From Emiliania huxleyi CCMP1516 (taxonomy: Eukaryota > Haptophyta > Isochrysidales > Noelaerhabdaceae): a stretch of DNA of 64,000 nt. Shown in pieces: positions 42,788 through 53,375 of this stretch. Within the stretch, counting starts at the first letter, position 1, and every line of letters starts with the position of its first letter. The stretch covers positions 734,522-798,521 of the forward strand of contig NW_005199194.1 of NCBI RefSeq assembly GCF_000372725.1, in the 5' to 3' direction. The translations under genes were made by a program, and so were the position numbers. The notes beneath the pieces were generated by a model, which saw only the letters and a program-made list of their open reading frames with translations, did not search any database and was not told the DNA's origin.

Positions 42788-44393
42788 AGGCGGCGAGGGC
42801 GGGGGGGGGGGAAGGGGGGGAGATGGCGGTGGCGGATAGACAGCCGTTGCGACAGAGCTCTCCGAGGTCGGATGCCGCACGAGTCCTCACCTCATCGGGG
42901 ACGTGCCACCAACAGCCGCGGCTGAAGTCGCGCGCTCGCGTTGAGGCTGCGCAAGCGCGTGCGACAACACACGTGATGCCCTCGGTGCCACCCACGCCGA
43001 GCCCCATCTCCTCCTCACGGCGCACGAGCCACGTCAGGGCTTTGCGCAGCGGAGCGCACTGATGCGAACGCATGCCCGCCCACTGCTTCTGTTCCCACCC
43101 CTGCCGCATGCGCTCGGCGCGCGCCTCCGCCGCCAGGAGATTGCGCGCCACCGCCTCGAGGCCGCCGCGGCGCAGCACCACCGCCAGCCAACTTGGGTGG
43201 TCTTCGGCTATGAGCAGGCCAGTGCCGCGATCGTCATCTGGCGGGGACACAGTGGCCGTGGTGGGATGGCGGCTGCTCGCGAGCCAGAGCAGCAGCCGCG
43301 CCGCACGCGACGCAGCGACCGCCGCCCGCATCGCGCCATTGCTACCGATGCAGATGGCGCCGTCGGAGAAGCGCGCGGTAGCGTCGAGGAGACGCACCAC
43401 TCGGTCGATCCAGAGGGAGTGCGTTGCGCGGTCGCGCGGAAGGGGCGCCGAGCCACCACGCGCCGGGCGCTCCTCACTCCTCTCCTCGATTAGACCACCC
43501 AATATACCCGCCGTGTCAGTGACGGCATCGACGGTGGCGGTGGCGGCGGCGGCGGCGCGGCGGTGACGGCGGGACGGTTTTGGCGAGAAGATCACTGACG
43601 CCTTGCCACGCGCGCACACGTCCATGAGGTGGTCGATGGCGGCGAGCAGCGCATCGACGACCGAGGGCAGCGGTGGCGCGCCCACGGCCTCGCGGAGAAG
43701 CGAGGCGCGGCCAAGGTGGCGGGCTGCACCGAGCGACGCTCTGAGCAGCACCAGCTTGGAGTCGTCGGCACACGCACCACCATGGCGTAGGTTGGCAAGG
43801 AGCAGCGGCACGATACCGGCGTTGACCGTGCTGCGCATCACAGCATCGTCTACAAGGGCGCCCTGCGGGATGAGCTGAGCCTCTGCAGCACGTCGCAGCC
43901 CACCAACTGCACGGCGGTACGGCCAGCGTGCTCGGTCAGCGCGGCGACCAGCGTTGGCACCACGGCCGCGGCCATCAGCTGCGCCCGAGTCGTCTCGCGC
44001 TGTTCCAGAAGCGCCGTCTCCTGCTCCGTGTCGGGTGTGCCACGCTTTATCCGCGCCAGCGCGCTGCGCAGCCGTCGCAAGCACGCCTCCGTCACTCGCG
44101 CCGAGCGAATTCCGCGCGCCTGGCACTGCGCGAGCAACCTCAGAGCCTCGAGCGGCTCAGCACTGCACAATGCGAATGGTTTTGGCTCTTCAAGCCAGTC
44201 CTCCGCTTGAGCGTTCTGCCAATCCCGGCATGTGGACGCGGCGTGGAAGTAGTCGGCCAGCGGTAGGTGAGCGAATATGGTTGGCAGCAGGTCAGCAGAG
44301 AGCAGGACACTCTCGATAGGGCTCTCGAATTTGCCCGTTTCATCGCTGTCGCGGCTTGTGCGCTCGGAGACACAGGCGAGCATGTGTGTGTGC
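42786..44393 (-). pseudogene. F-box/armadillo-like protein with a frameshift
   Basis: The ATG at 44393 starts MLACVSERTSRDSDETG. An F-box (ADLLPTIFAHLPLADYFHAA, then STCRDWQNA) occupies ~35-70. Helical armadillo/HEAT-like repeats follow (AQLMAAAVVPTLVAALTEHA, TAVQLVGCDVLQ). At 43862-43892 the frame breaks: the first frame soon stops, while another frame continues with IPQGALVDDAVM, NAGIVPLLLANLRHGGACAD and further repeats to a stop at 42786. Together they make about 530 residues. The break is a single-base indel: either an error in this sequence or a recent null mutation. F-box/ARM proteins are SCF ubiquitin ligase receptors. Confidence 0.6.
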
Positions 44394-44486
44394 CGACGAG
44401 GAAGTTGCGAGGACGTGGATATCCTTTGGCCGCGTTGGGTAGCGAGGATTGGTGTAACCCATAGTACCGTAGAGCGCGCGCCCCAG

Positions 44487-44726
44487 CACTGCCGCCGTGG
44501 CGGCAAGTGGGCGCGCGAGAAGTTCGTGATGGCGGTGCAGGGAGAGTTCCCGCGCGCGCGAGGGGCAGGCGTTCCCAAGGGGACGGTCCTGTGCCTCGGC
44601 AGGGTGCTCGACGCGCACGATGAGCAGGATGACGCGGAGGGTGGGCACCGGGACTGGGAGGAGGACCCGCTCGGGTTCGACACCAACCCGATGCTGCTCC
44701 GCGCCATGCGCATGGCGTTCGAGTGA
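44487..44726 (+). pseudogene. Orphan C-terminal exon, unknown family
   Basis: After the acceptor CCCCAG at 44481-44486 the frame gives HCRRGGKWAREKFVMAVQGE, PRARGAGVPKGTVLCLGRVL and EDPLGFDTNPMLLRAMRMAF with a stop at 44726. The sequence is protein-like, but upstream exons are not found because the minus-strand F-box gene lies there. It is probably a fragment. Confidence 0.35.
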
Positions 44727-46298
44727 ACGCCGTGCAGGCAGCCTGTGCCTTTTGGTGTACCCCGTTTGTACCGCGTCCTGTGCCCCCGAGTTCATTTAAT
44801 ATACCGTATTCGGTACTATGTACAGAGAAGCCCATAAAAGTCGCCGCGGCAGTCCACAACGAGCCAGCCTGCTGCCGGCTCGCACGGCAGCCTCTTCCTC
44901 TGGACCAGCCTCAACTTCCGTACAGTCAACATTTTGTCGCTGCGTGCTCGTGGCGAGCTGTGGCGGCGGTCGAAGTTGGCCCAGATTTGACGACGAGCGC
45001 CGGACGATAGTACCGCCTCTGTTCGCCCTGTGCATGTCAGGCCAGGCTGCAGCAGGGCACTACCATCGTGCTGCCCTGTTGCAGCCTGACTTTGCCCACT
45101 GTGCACAGTCGCCAGAGCACCACCACCGCCCGGCATCGTGTCACGGCGAGCTCCTTCTGCGCCCGCTCGCGAGGCTCTCGCGCTGGCACACTTTGGACAT
45201 CTGCTGCTCGCGTTCGGCGAGCTCTTCTCCGCACTCCTGCCACGGCGCCGTCACAACACACCTTCTGGCCGGCCTGAGCCGCGCGGGGTCGCCGGCGGGG
45301 GCAACGCGTCGACCTCTCTCTCTGGTGCACCACGGGCCGCGACGGCTGCTGGCAGCAGGTGCGAGGAGGCAGCGTGCTGGCACAGTCGAGCCGGAGCATC
45401 GGGTTCTTGATGCTTGTGGGGTCAAGTTTGACCTTATGTGGTATGCAACAATAATGCTATGCTATCTCCCGGCTTTTTGAGATATGATCCCTCAAAGTCG
45501 AATTATGGTTTACTGGTGACCATAGTACCGTCTGTCATGTTTGCGTTTCTTCAAACGAATCCTTCAAAGTCTCGACAATCACCAAGCTGCTTATGTGGCA
45601 CCGCAGAGGCTCCCTTGGGGAGATGCTTGAGGCCACCCCAACCACTCACGAAGCCGTACGTGGACGCATTCAAATCTACTTTTATGGTTTACCTACATTA
45701 TGCGAGTACGGCAAACCCCGCAAAGTGACCGTTTTTACCACCCACGCCCGTGCGCGCGTATCTTACGTGCCTTTCTGCCTCCCCCCCCCCCCCCCCCCTC
45801 CTAATAGCCCCCAAGAGCTCGAATAAATCAGCGGCCCCGTCGCTCACGCCCAACACGTGAAGACATCCATTTGAACGCTCCGCCGACACCAGTTGGCAAG
45901 GGCTTGATCCTCTCAGTGATAACGGCGCGGCCCTCGTTGATTGAAGTCCGTGCTCTGCCAGAGAATTCAACGAAACTAGCTTTCTTGGCAGAGAAAGCAG
46001 CAGCGGCCGCGTTTGCACTGGCAGCAAGATGCGTGCAAGATGCGTCCCTGCAAAGAGAGATGTTCTCCCTCAGCATACGCAGCTTTGCGCAGCGCAGCGT
46101 ACGGGCCACGCCACGCAAAGCCGACCCTCAGTCTGCCCGAGAGGCTGTCTGAGGAAGGCCTGGCAAGCGCGTACTCGCCTCCTCCGCGGCCATGCCCTCC
46201 GCACGGGCGAGCGAGCAACGCGAGAGGGGACACAACCCATGCGGGATGCATGCCGCCTTGTTTGTTGGGGGACTCGAACCGCGGCGACGGCTCCAATC
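44727..46298. other. No firm gene; hairpin and AT-richer segment
   Basis: 45036-45110 holds an inverted repeat (AGGCTGCAGCAGGGCAC against GTGCTGCCCTGTTGCAGCCT). 45440-45770 is AT-rich for this window. 45871-46150 is open on both strands, with protein-like sequence (LILSVITARPSLIEVRALPE on plus), but no start, splice pattern or family. Confidence 0.4.
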
Positions 46299-48499
46299 AT
46301 GTCGCCACTTCCCAGGCCATACTCACCTCCGACCCCGCCGGCAGCGGGTGTCTTCGGCGCGTATAACTGGAGCCGGTTCCCTGCTGCGTGGTTCGGAGCA
46401 AATGGCACCGAGTGGGAATCGGCAGCGCAGCTGGAGGAGATTGGCCGGTACTCGCTCGCGATCCTAGGCGCGCACGGGGCTCGATTTGTAATCACTCCCA
46501 TGTTCTCTTAGTTCAGAACGCGGTGCAGCATGCTAGGCTGGCAGCACCTCGCCACTTCGACGGACATGACCGCCGTGATCTACCCGCAGCTCGCCCAGGC
46601 CGCTCTCCTCAAGGACCGCCACCCAGCGCTGCCCGTGCTCGTCTACGCGTCCTTTGGCTGGGCGTTTGGGATGAACGCGGCGGTGTGGCCGCTGATGCAC
46701 AAGCCAGAGTACGAGGGCTTCTTCCTGCTCTCGACCGACGGCAAGCCCGAGTTCTCGCGCACAAACTGCCAGCAGATGCGCTCCGCCTCTCCGCACTGCG
46801 TCGGCTGGTTCTGGAACTTTGCAAACTCCTCGGCGCGCGACTACTACGTCGAGCACATCGTCCTGCCGCTCGCCCTCTCCCCCACCATCGACGGCGTCTT
46901 CTTCGACGCCTTCAACTACGGCTACGATATCCCAGAGGTGCGGCCGTCTCTAGACTGGTCTCGGCTGCACCTCGGCCGCACCTCGGCCGTACCTCGGCTG
47001 CACCTCGGCTGCACCTCGGCTGCACCTCGGCTGCACCTCGGCTGCCCCTCGGCTGCCCCTCGGCTGCCCCTCGGCTGCCCCTCGGCTGCCCCTCGGCTGC
47101 CCCTCGGCTGCCCCTCGGCTGCACCTCGGCTGCACCTCGGCTGCACCTCGGCTGCACCTCGGCTGCCCCTCGGCTGCACCTCGGCTGCACCTCGGCTGCC
47201 CCTCGGCTGCACCTCGGCTGCATCTCGGCCGCACCTCGGCCGCACCTCGGCTGCACTCTTCGAGGTGCGACCGTGGGGCCGGCGCGTCGTCAACGTCCCA
47301 AACTGCTCCACGGTCCCCGCCTCCGGGGGCGCGGCAGTCTGGAGCGGCTGCGAGGCGCTTCTGGACGGGACACTAGATGTCGCTCGTCGCTCAGCGCGCC
47401 TCCTGAACGCGCGCGGCAAGGCGCCGATGTTTGCGAACGTGGGGAGCTTTGCGAGGCCGGCGAGGCGGCGGAGGCCTACCTGCCAGGCGATAGAGCCCCA
47501 ACCTCGATGCGAGGGCTCATTGACTCGCAGGCGCGGCAGCGGATCTGGCTCAACGAGTCGCGGCTGCTCGAGGCGCTGCGCGGCGCGCGGTACTCGGTCT
47601 ACTACGAGAGCTTCCGAGGCGACGTGGCGCCGCGCGACGACGGCGCCGGCACGCTGCGCAACATGCTGCAGGAGTCCTCTCGCGGCGTCGCGGCGACTGT
47701 GCACACCTACTACAAGTCCGCGGACGAGGACCCGCTGCCTCACGTCGCCGCATTCCTCCTCGCGCGCGCCGAAGGGTGGTACTTCCTCGGCTCCACCGGC
47801 TGGTGGGACAAGTCGTACCGTTGGACCTCCCTCTACGACGCTGCCGGCCGCTGCGGCCGCCCGCTCGGCGCCGCCACGAATCAGAGCCGCAAGTGTGCCG
47901 CCTCCGCCCCCGTTAGTACACTCGGCGCCGCCACGAATCAGAGCCGAGTGTCACCCCAACCCTACCCCCTAACCCTGACCCTAACCCTGACCCTAACCCA
48001 GACCCTAACCCAAACCCTAACCCTAACCCTAACCCTGCGGCCGCCCGCTCGGCGCCGCCACGAATCAGAGCCGCAAGTGTGCCGCCTCCGCCTCGTCATC
48101 GAATGAGTAGACGGGGCGCCTCGGGTAGAGAGAGGGGCAATGGAAAACCGACCGGCCACTTCTCCGTGAGAGGGGGGGGGTGGGTGGGAGCGGGAGTCCC
48201 TTCCCTGCGGCCCTAAGCGGAGGGAGGCCCTCCGCCACATTCGATGGCTCCGGCTGTAGGCGCCGGTGCGCAGAAGTGGTTGGCGGACGAGTGTTAGGTA
48301 CCTCCGCCCCTTCGAGGGCTGCGTGGTCTCCCTCGATTGCACCGGCGCCGCGGCACAGCCAGCAGAACAGACCGCCGGCGGCACCGGAGAGGCGGGGCAG
48401 GCTGTGGCGGCGGCCGCCGGCTGCGTCGGTAGCGGCACCGTCCGGGTTGCGCGGCCAATGTGTCGGCCACGTCCGGACCGAGGGTTCCGTGCGTTGTAG
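46299..48499 (+). CDS. GHL15-like (putative glycoside hydrolase) protein
   Basis: Exons 46299-46467, 46537-46937, 47265-47459, 47531-47892 and 48298-48499 give 442 residues in frame. The sequence is typical of the putative TIM-barrel family GHL15: [70 protein letters not shown] and [15 protein letters not shown], where the Asp pair would be catalytic by analogy. Later parts are [37 protein letters not shown] and [14 protein letters not shown]. Family members are thought to be secreted or lumenal; no leader was found, so an upstream exon may be missing. Intron 2 is a 327-nt CACCTCGGCTG minisatellite. Intron 4 holds telomere-like repeats between copies of the exon 4 end. Confidence 0.65.
46938..47264 (+). 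repeat. CACCTCGGCTG minisatellite intron, ~26 units
   Basis: Near-perfect 11-bp tandem array (CACCTCGGCTG/CCCCTCGGCTG) fills the intron. It is bounded by copies of GAGGTGCGGCCGT/GAGGTGCGACCGT, so donor and acceptor lie in duplicated exon sequence. Unspliced it stays open in several frames. Confidence 0.9.
47953..48036 (+). repeat. Interstitial telomere-like CCCTAA array
   Basis: About 13 units of CCCTAA with CCCTGA, CCCAGA and CCCAAA variants. It sits inside an intron, between two 56-bp copies (47853-47908 and 48037-48092) of the exon 4 end (GCGGCCGCCCGCTCGGCGCC...), with a third partial copy at 47921-47947. Confidence 0.9.
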
Positions 48500-48983
48500 G
48501 CAACATCAGCTTTCACCATGCGGCGCCGGCGGGCGGCGCTGTGCAGGAGGCCCGCTCTCGTGTGAGCGCCTGAGGGCCCATGCGTGGGAAGCCGCAAGTT
48601 ATCCCTCTAGGTGACACCGGGCCGCCCCCGTCACAATCTCTTTGAGAGACCGGTGCACGTGTGGTCATAGCTTGCGCGGCCGCTTTTCAAAACCGTCACG
48701 TGAAGGGGTTCACGGGGCCGACTAGTTACCGTGCACGCCCCGAAAGTGGAGTGTGTGAATCGCAAGATTGTCTCGTCGAAAAGCCAGGGCGGCATTCGCG
48801 CCGCCAACCAAGATAATCATCCACAACTCGCCAAAGAGGTTGGCAGTTGGGGCACCGGGCCCGAGCGCCGTCGACCGCACCGACTACGGCACAGCCTCTC
48901 CGGCAGCGCCTGGGGCTTCGCCCAGCACCACTCACAACACCTCTCGCGCGCCGCCGTCTGTGGCGACGCGCAGGACCGACCCC
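48500..48983. other. No supported gene
   Basis: Short GC-rich gap. Open frame exists from 48768 into the next gene without an ATG, so an unseen upstream exon is possible. Confidence 0.4.
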
Positions 48984-49916
48984 ATGGCTTGCACCTTCGG
49001 CGGCTGGCTCGAGTTTGTCTGGGCGCGCTGGGACGAGCCGTACGAGAGCATCTCGCCGCTGGTGCGCGGGTCGCCCATCACGCTCTATCAAGTTGTCGAC
49101 TCAGGCACGCGCAGTCCCTCGTACGTGACGCCGGACGCAATGCGCAATATGACCTGCGGCGAGTGCTGCCGCCGCCGCTTCATGCCCAACCGTGGACGCG
49201 AGGCGCCGTCGTACTTGCGATATATTGCCGAGCGCTACGACACGCTGCCGCAGTGGGTCATCTTCCTCCAAGGCAAGCCGCACGGCGACCCTTCCCTGCT
49301 GAACCGCGTGTCGGATTGCCTGTGGCGCGAGGAGCCTCGAGAATGGACTGTGGACGCCGCCGCCGACTTCCTGCCGATCGTGCCGACCATCTACGTCACA
49401 GACCGTTCCCTGCACTACGAAGACTGGCAGCCGGGATACACGGAGCTCTGGAACCAGTGGGGCACCGGCTTCCCGTTTGAGGAGACGCCGCACCTGCCGA
49501 GGTCGCCAAAGGGCATCAGGACCGTGTCGTTCGATTGTTGCGCGCAGTTCCTCGCGTCGCGCCGCGCACTGCGCAGGAACCCACGGCAGCTGTACGAGGT
49601 GGGCAGCGAGGTGGCCCTCACCTTTGACGGCGCCAGCGCAGAGAAGGCGACTCAGCTCGACAAGCGGGCCAACTTTGGCCTCAACTGGGCGGGCTCCGCC
49701 TTTGAGCACATCTGGCACGTACTGCTCGGGCAGCCGGCTCGTATGGAGAAGCACTGCAACCCTTGCAGTCGCGGTGGCGCCAACCGCCACGGCATGAGCG
49801 CGTCCAACGCGAGCGGGCCATTCCACTGCTGCGCGACGACGCGGGAGAACTGTCCGCAGTCAACCTCTCACAGACCAGCGCACAGCCATAGGAGGTATTT
49901 TCTTCTCAATAACTAA
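48984..49916 (+). CDS. DUF3431 family protein
   Basis: First in-frame ATG is 48984; about 310 residues. Family segments: SPITLYQVVDSGTRS, the stretch NRGREAPSYLRYIAERYDTL, PQWVIFLQGKPHGD, IRTVSFDCCAQFLASRRALR and LNWAGSAFEHIWHVLLGQPA. DUF3431 proteins are uncharacterised, common in fungi and algae, and glycosyltransferase-like in organisation. Several Cys (CGECCRRR, HCNPC) suggest an oxidising compartment. The last ~18 codons (from 49862) come from a sequence shared with 15905-15995, so the native C-terminus was probably replaced. The frame is open upstream to 48768 without an ATG. Confidence 0.6.
   Translation: MACTFGGWLEFVWARWDEPYESISPLVRGSPITLYQVVDSGTRSPSYVTPDAMRNMTCGECCRRRFMPNRGREAPSYLRYIAERYDTLPQWVIFLQGKPHGDPSLLNRVSDCLWREEPREWTVDAAADFLPIVPTIYVTDRSLHYEDWQPGYTELWNQWGTGFPFEETPHLPRSPKGIRTVSFDCCAQFLASRRALRRNPRQLYEVGSEVALTFDGASAEKATQLDKRANFGLNWAGSAFEHIWHVLLGQPARMEKHCNPCSRGGANRHGMSASNASGPFHCCATTRENCPQSTSHRPAHSHRRYFLLNN
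49862..49916 (+). repeat. Shared cassette copy 2 (see 15905-15995)
   Basis: CAACCTCTCACAGACCAGCG, CACAGCCATAGGAGGTATTT and TCTTCTCAATA follow in order. Here it closes the DUF3431 frame and lies directly before the next open frame. Confidence 0.6.
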
Positions 49917-50810
49917 CGAACGGGGGCGACAGAGACCATTGAGCAGGCCCGCCTGCTCAACGCCAACAACATCTCCGACGCGCTCAAAAGCATCGGCCTG
50001 CACGTGGTGCGCGCTCCCACCCGGGACTCGCTCAAACGCGCAGAGACGGACCCACGCAGTGGCAAGATCACCTTCGTCCCTACTCTCGGTAATGGGTCGA
50101 ACTGGTTCGCCAACTTTGAGACCACGGCGATAGCGTCCTGGCCCGACTTCCTCATCATCGGCGGGCGGTACCACCGCTACAAGGTGCTGGGGGAGGCGGG
50201 ACAGAAGATCTGCCACCGCTGCAAGGGCTACCTCGCGCCACCAGCAGGCCTCGCCTCAGACAAAGAGGCCCGTCTCTGCCTGGCAGGAGGAGGCGGCCGC
50301 TGCAAGCCGCAGCGCAACCCCAGCTCTCGCCCACCCAAAAAGGCGAAGGTGATCCCGTCCGCTCTGGCCCTTGGAGCAGGGGACTGCCCCTACCACCTCG
50401 CGGGCCGATGCCCCAACGCCTCGCTGGACGCCCCCCGATGCGCCCGCGTCCACAGCATGCCGTACCCGAACTGCGCCTTCGGGCCGGCGACGGAAGCGCT
50501 GCTCGAGCTCGACCCAGGCGCCAAATGCGCGAACGGCTCTGGCTGCCTCTACGTGCACGACGGCTCGGGAGTGGCGCCTGCGTCGCCTCCGAAGAGCAAC
50601 CTCGCCCAGCGCATGGCTGCGGCGCGCGCGGCACGCGCCGAGCGCGCGGCTCGAGGCGTACCATCGTCGGACCTCGAGGCGCCATCGACTCCGGTCCCGA
50701 GCAAGGGCCCTGCTTCAGCAGCAAAGCGGGCCGCCGCCGGCACGCCCGGCTCAGCAGAGGCCGCCAAAAGCAAATGGCACCGCCACGATGGCGCAAGCGA
50801 CGAGGAATGA
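49917..50810 (+). CDS. Cys/His-rich (CCCH-like) zinc-binding protein, 5' end unresolved
   Basis: Open from 49917 to the stop at 50808-50810, in the same frame as the preceding DUF3431 stop. Sequence: ARLLNANNISDALKSIGLHV, KITFVPTLGNGSNWFANFET, ASWPDFLIIGGRYHRYKVLG and CHRCKGYLAPP, then two Cys/His clusters (CPYHLAGRC..C..H and CANGSGCLYVH) resembling CCCH fingers. It ends in a basic/acidic KSKWHRHDGASDEE. No ATG occurs before the conserved part, so the first exon is missing. It may be an RNA-binding protein or part of a transposable element; the WFANFE/IIGG region resembles repeated algal families. Confidence 0.45.
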   Translation, partial: RTGATETIEQARLLNANNISDALKSIGLHVVRAPTRDSLKRAETDPRSGKITFVPTLGNGSNWFANFETTAIASWPDFLIIGGRYHRYKVLGEAGQKICHRCKGYLAPPAGLASDKEARLCLAGGGGRCKPQRNPSSRPPKKAKVIPSALALGAGDCPYHLAGRCPNASLDAPRCARVHSMPYPNCAFGPATEALLELDPGAKCANGSGCLYVHDGSGVAPASPPKSNLAQRMAAARAARAERAARGVPSSDLEAPSTPVPSKGPASAAKRAAAGTPGSAEAAKSKWHRHDGASDEE

Positions 50811-51059
50811 GGTCCCACCGACCCCACTCACACTGACACCCGACCTCGCGCATAGCACGCAGCCACTGTCACATAGAATGATGTGTGACAAAACCCATCA
50901 ACAACATGATGCGCAAAGCGGCCGGCCACAGACCACCCAGGTGACGCTAGCTCCTTGCTCACGCATACCGCGTTTATGTGGTGAACTATCTGCACGACAA
51001 ACGGAAGGACCTGCAACCACGTGATTCGCAGATGACCTCCATTGCTGACGGTGGAGCGG
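50811..51059. other. No supported gene
   Basis: Probably intron or decayed continuation of the ankyrin fragment on the minus strand. Confidence 0.3.
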
Positions 51060-51349
51060 TTGAAGATGGTGGCGTACATCAGCGCGTTCCAGCCGTCGCT
51101 GCTCTGCAGGTTGATCTCCGCGCCGCACCGTATCAGCAGCTCAACCATCCGCTCGAGGCCTTCGCCGGCGGCGTACATGAGCGCGCTTTCGCTGTTGCTC
51201 GCGCCCAGCCGCCCGTTTAGCTCGGGGCGCGCCGAGAGCCCACCGAGCACGACCCGCTGCCCGAGGAGCGGCGCGTCTTCAGCCGCCGCTGCCGCGCCCG
51301 ACGAAGCGCCGTTCGCCTGTGTTCCGCCTTCTGCAACCTTTGCCGCGCC
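51060..51349 (-). pseudogene. Ankyrin-repeat gene fragment with internal deletion
   Basis: The minus-strand frame reads NGASSGAAAAAEDAPLLGQR, VVLGGLSARPELNGRLG, then directly an ankyrin repeat SALMYAAGEGLERMVELLIR, CGAEINLQSSDGWNALMYAT. The first part is nearly identical to the gene at 55466-55017, where RLG continues with a complete domain before any ankyrin repeat. About 60 residues are therefore missing here. It is best seen as a deleted paralogue. Confidence 0.5.
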
Positions 51350-51709
51350 TAAATGCGCGAAAGTAAATGCGCGAAAGTAACTAGATACCTTGGGTTGCGG
51401 GCAAGGGTGGGCGACGGCTAGCGCATCACACCCCTCTCCTTAAAATCCCTGTGTGGTGGCGGCGTGCCGTCCTCCCATCCCTCCCTTGGGTTGTCCGTTT
51501 TCTTTCTTTTTTTTTGCGGGCATTAAGAAAACAGGGAGCAGCGGCGAGAGACTGCGAAAAGAGATATGTCGAGCCAACCAGTCGCTTAGCCAGGCCCCGC
51601 ACCTCTCGTGCCTGTATACTGGCCTGAGGACGCCAGCGCTGGCTGCGAACGACAGCCCGATCACCCTGAACCTGGTTTGTGGAGCTCCCGCACATTACCT
51701 AGAGAGCCA

Positions 51710-52113
51710 GGTGTATTCTTTTTTTGCTTGGGCGGACAGCATGATGAAATTCTGGAAAAACCTGACCGGCCCCTGCCCTGCCCCTACCTGCCTACCTACC
51801 TACCTACCCTACTTATGGGAAACTAAAAAAGAAATCACTTGCCGGGTGAAGGTGGGATACTATACCAACTACAGTGATGGTTGGTGGTACTCTCCTGCAA
51901 CCATAGTCCTTCCTGAGACATGACAGGCCACTCTCAAGCCCTACAAGCACCAGATCACCCACTTGGGGAGGGTTGACATTGTGATTTCCGCGGAAAATTT
52001 CTTTTTTTGCTGTGAAATTCCGGCGTGAAGAGAGGGAAAACCCCGACGGGAGGGCCCAGACCTACCCTACCTACCCCGTCATGCTGTCCGCCCAAGCAAA
52101 AAAAGAATACACC
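51710..52113. mobile_element. ~400-bp element with 35-bp inverted ends
   Basis: GGTGTATTCTTTTTTTGCTT and GGGCGGACAGCATGA at the left are exactly inverted at the right (52079-52113). 52151-52200, just outside, matches 22671-22712. No transposase frame. Confidence 0.65.
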
Positions 52114-52289
52114 TGAGAGAGCACGGCATTCGGGGCCATGATCTCGGTTCCGCACTGGACTTTTTTTGTAGTGGAGAGAATTAAGGAATCTTTCTGCTCT
52201 GGCAGGCAGCTGCATCATTTCCCTTTACTTCAATCAGCTGTGTACACTCAAGTGCTATTACTGTCTGAATAGCTGTCTAGACGCTCCGA

Positions 52290-52360
52290 TTTTGCTGTCT
52301 GGACGCTGTCTGGACACTGTCTGGACGCTGTCTGGACGCTGTCTGGACGCTGTCTGGACA
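52290..52360 (+). repeat. CTGTCTGGACG minisatellite
   Basis: Six to seven copies of an 11-bp unit. The same unit recurs at 53103-53200. The related palindrome GTCTAGAC occurs between them (52878, 52945, 53206). Confidence 0.8.
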
Positions 52361-53102
52361 TGGAAGATCGCATGAGGTGTGAATAGACCTGCAGACAGGA
52401 ATCATACTCTGATACTCAACAACACGTCGGCCAGCTGTGAGCGATCAAAACTTGAGTTGCATTATTCTCTTGGTTGGATGGATGGACGTGGTATGACGTA
52501 TGTGGACAAAACATCTTTCTCAATGGAAACCGATGTGAAAGGACGGCGTGGCGGCGCCGCAAGCGCGTTCGGTCGCGCGCGCCCCGAGGCCGCCGTCGTG
52601 GGTGCAGCGTGCGTGCCTGACTGAACTGCTGGGCTCACGCTTTGCCCGATGCGCAGCGGCGGGTCGACGTGGCTACTGCCGGCCCGCAGCTTCTTCATCG
52701 GCTGCGGCGCGGGGCTCGCGGCTGCAGCATGGAACCCGACCAATGTGTGCCCACGCTTGCTCTGCCCTTTCCGCAGCATCGTTGCGACGCTGGCGTTGCC
52801 CAGTTGCCGCCACAGTTGCCGCTCTGCCCGAGTTCTTCGCGGGCACTTTGGGGGACCCTTCTGTGAGAGGGCCTGTCTAGACAGCTGTCTGGACAAAACT
52901 ACAAGTTCAAACTTCAAGTTCTCAAGTTCTCTTAAGTTCTGCTGTCTAGACGCCCCCCCCCCCCTCAATGGCAAGTAAAGAAAGCGGCATGCGGATGGGT
53001 GGGTGGGTGGGTGGGGAGTGGCCTCGGCAGCGCCAGGGGTGCTGTCAGGGGTCGTCCAGCCACGACTACGAGACTTTACTGTGAAGAGTGGGGCCATGTG
53101 CC

Positions 53103-53200
53103 ACTGTCTGGACGCTGTCTGGACGCTGTCTGGACACGCTGTCTGGACGCTGTCTGGACACTGTCTGGACGCTGTCTGGACACTGTCTGGACAGGCTCAG
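53103..53200 (+). repeat. CTGTCTGGACG minisatellite, second array
   Basis: About eight copies of the 11-bp unit seen at 52290-52360, just inside the right arm of the 25-bp inverted pair. Confidence 0.8.
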
Positions 53201-53375
53201 GACTGTCTAGACATGTGCGGGAGCTCCACAAACCAGGTTCCTGCGTTCCGCCAGGACCGCCCTTTCGCCAGCCGCCGCGGCCACTTGATCCATCTCGGCC
53301 TCTCGGATCGCCTTCTCCCGTTGTTTTGCCCTGTCTGCTGCCGGCACGAACCTCACCGGGCTGCCTCGTGCCCTT

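Larger units (their letters stand above)
51350..53375. other. Repeat-dense region, possibly one composite element
   Basis: Includes repeat A (51450-51513, minus), a 25-bp inverted repeat pair (51671-51695 and 53213-53237), a 35-bp inverted pair (51710-51744 and 52079-52113), and GTCTGGAC minisatellites (52290-52360, 53103-53200). An open frame at 52649-52978 begins MRSGGSTWLLPARSFFIGCG but has no family. Confidence 0.5.

Noticed and set aside
46938..47264. CRISPR array
   Set aside because: 11-bp units are contiguous with no spacers; it is an intronic minisatellite in a eukaryotic gene.
46922..47743. Minus-strand repetitive frame ([11 protein letters not shown] repeats)
   Set aside because: Translation of the intronic CACCTCGGCTG minisatellite.
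47953..48036. True chromosome end
   Set aside because: Unique gene sequence continues on both sides; the array is short, has variant units and lies within an intron.
48731..49480. Alternative plus-strand frame over the DUF3431 gene
   Set aside because: Shadow frame without family segments; the DUF3431 frame explains the locus.
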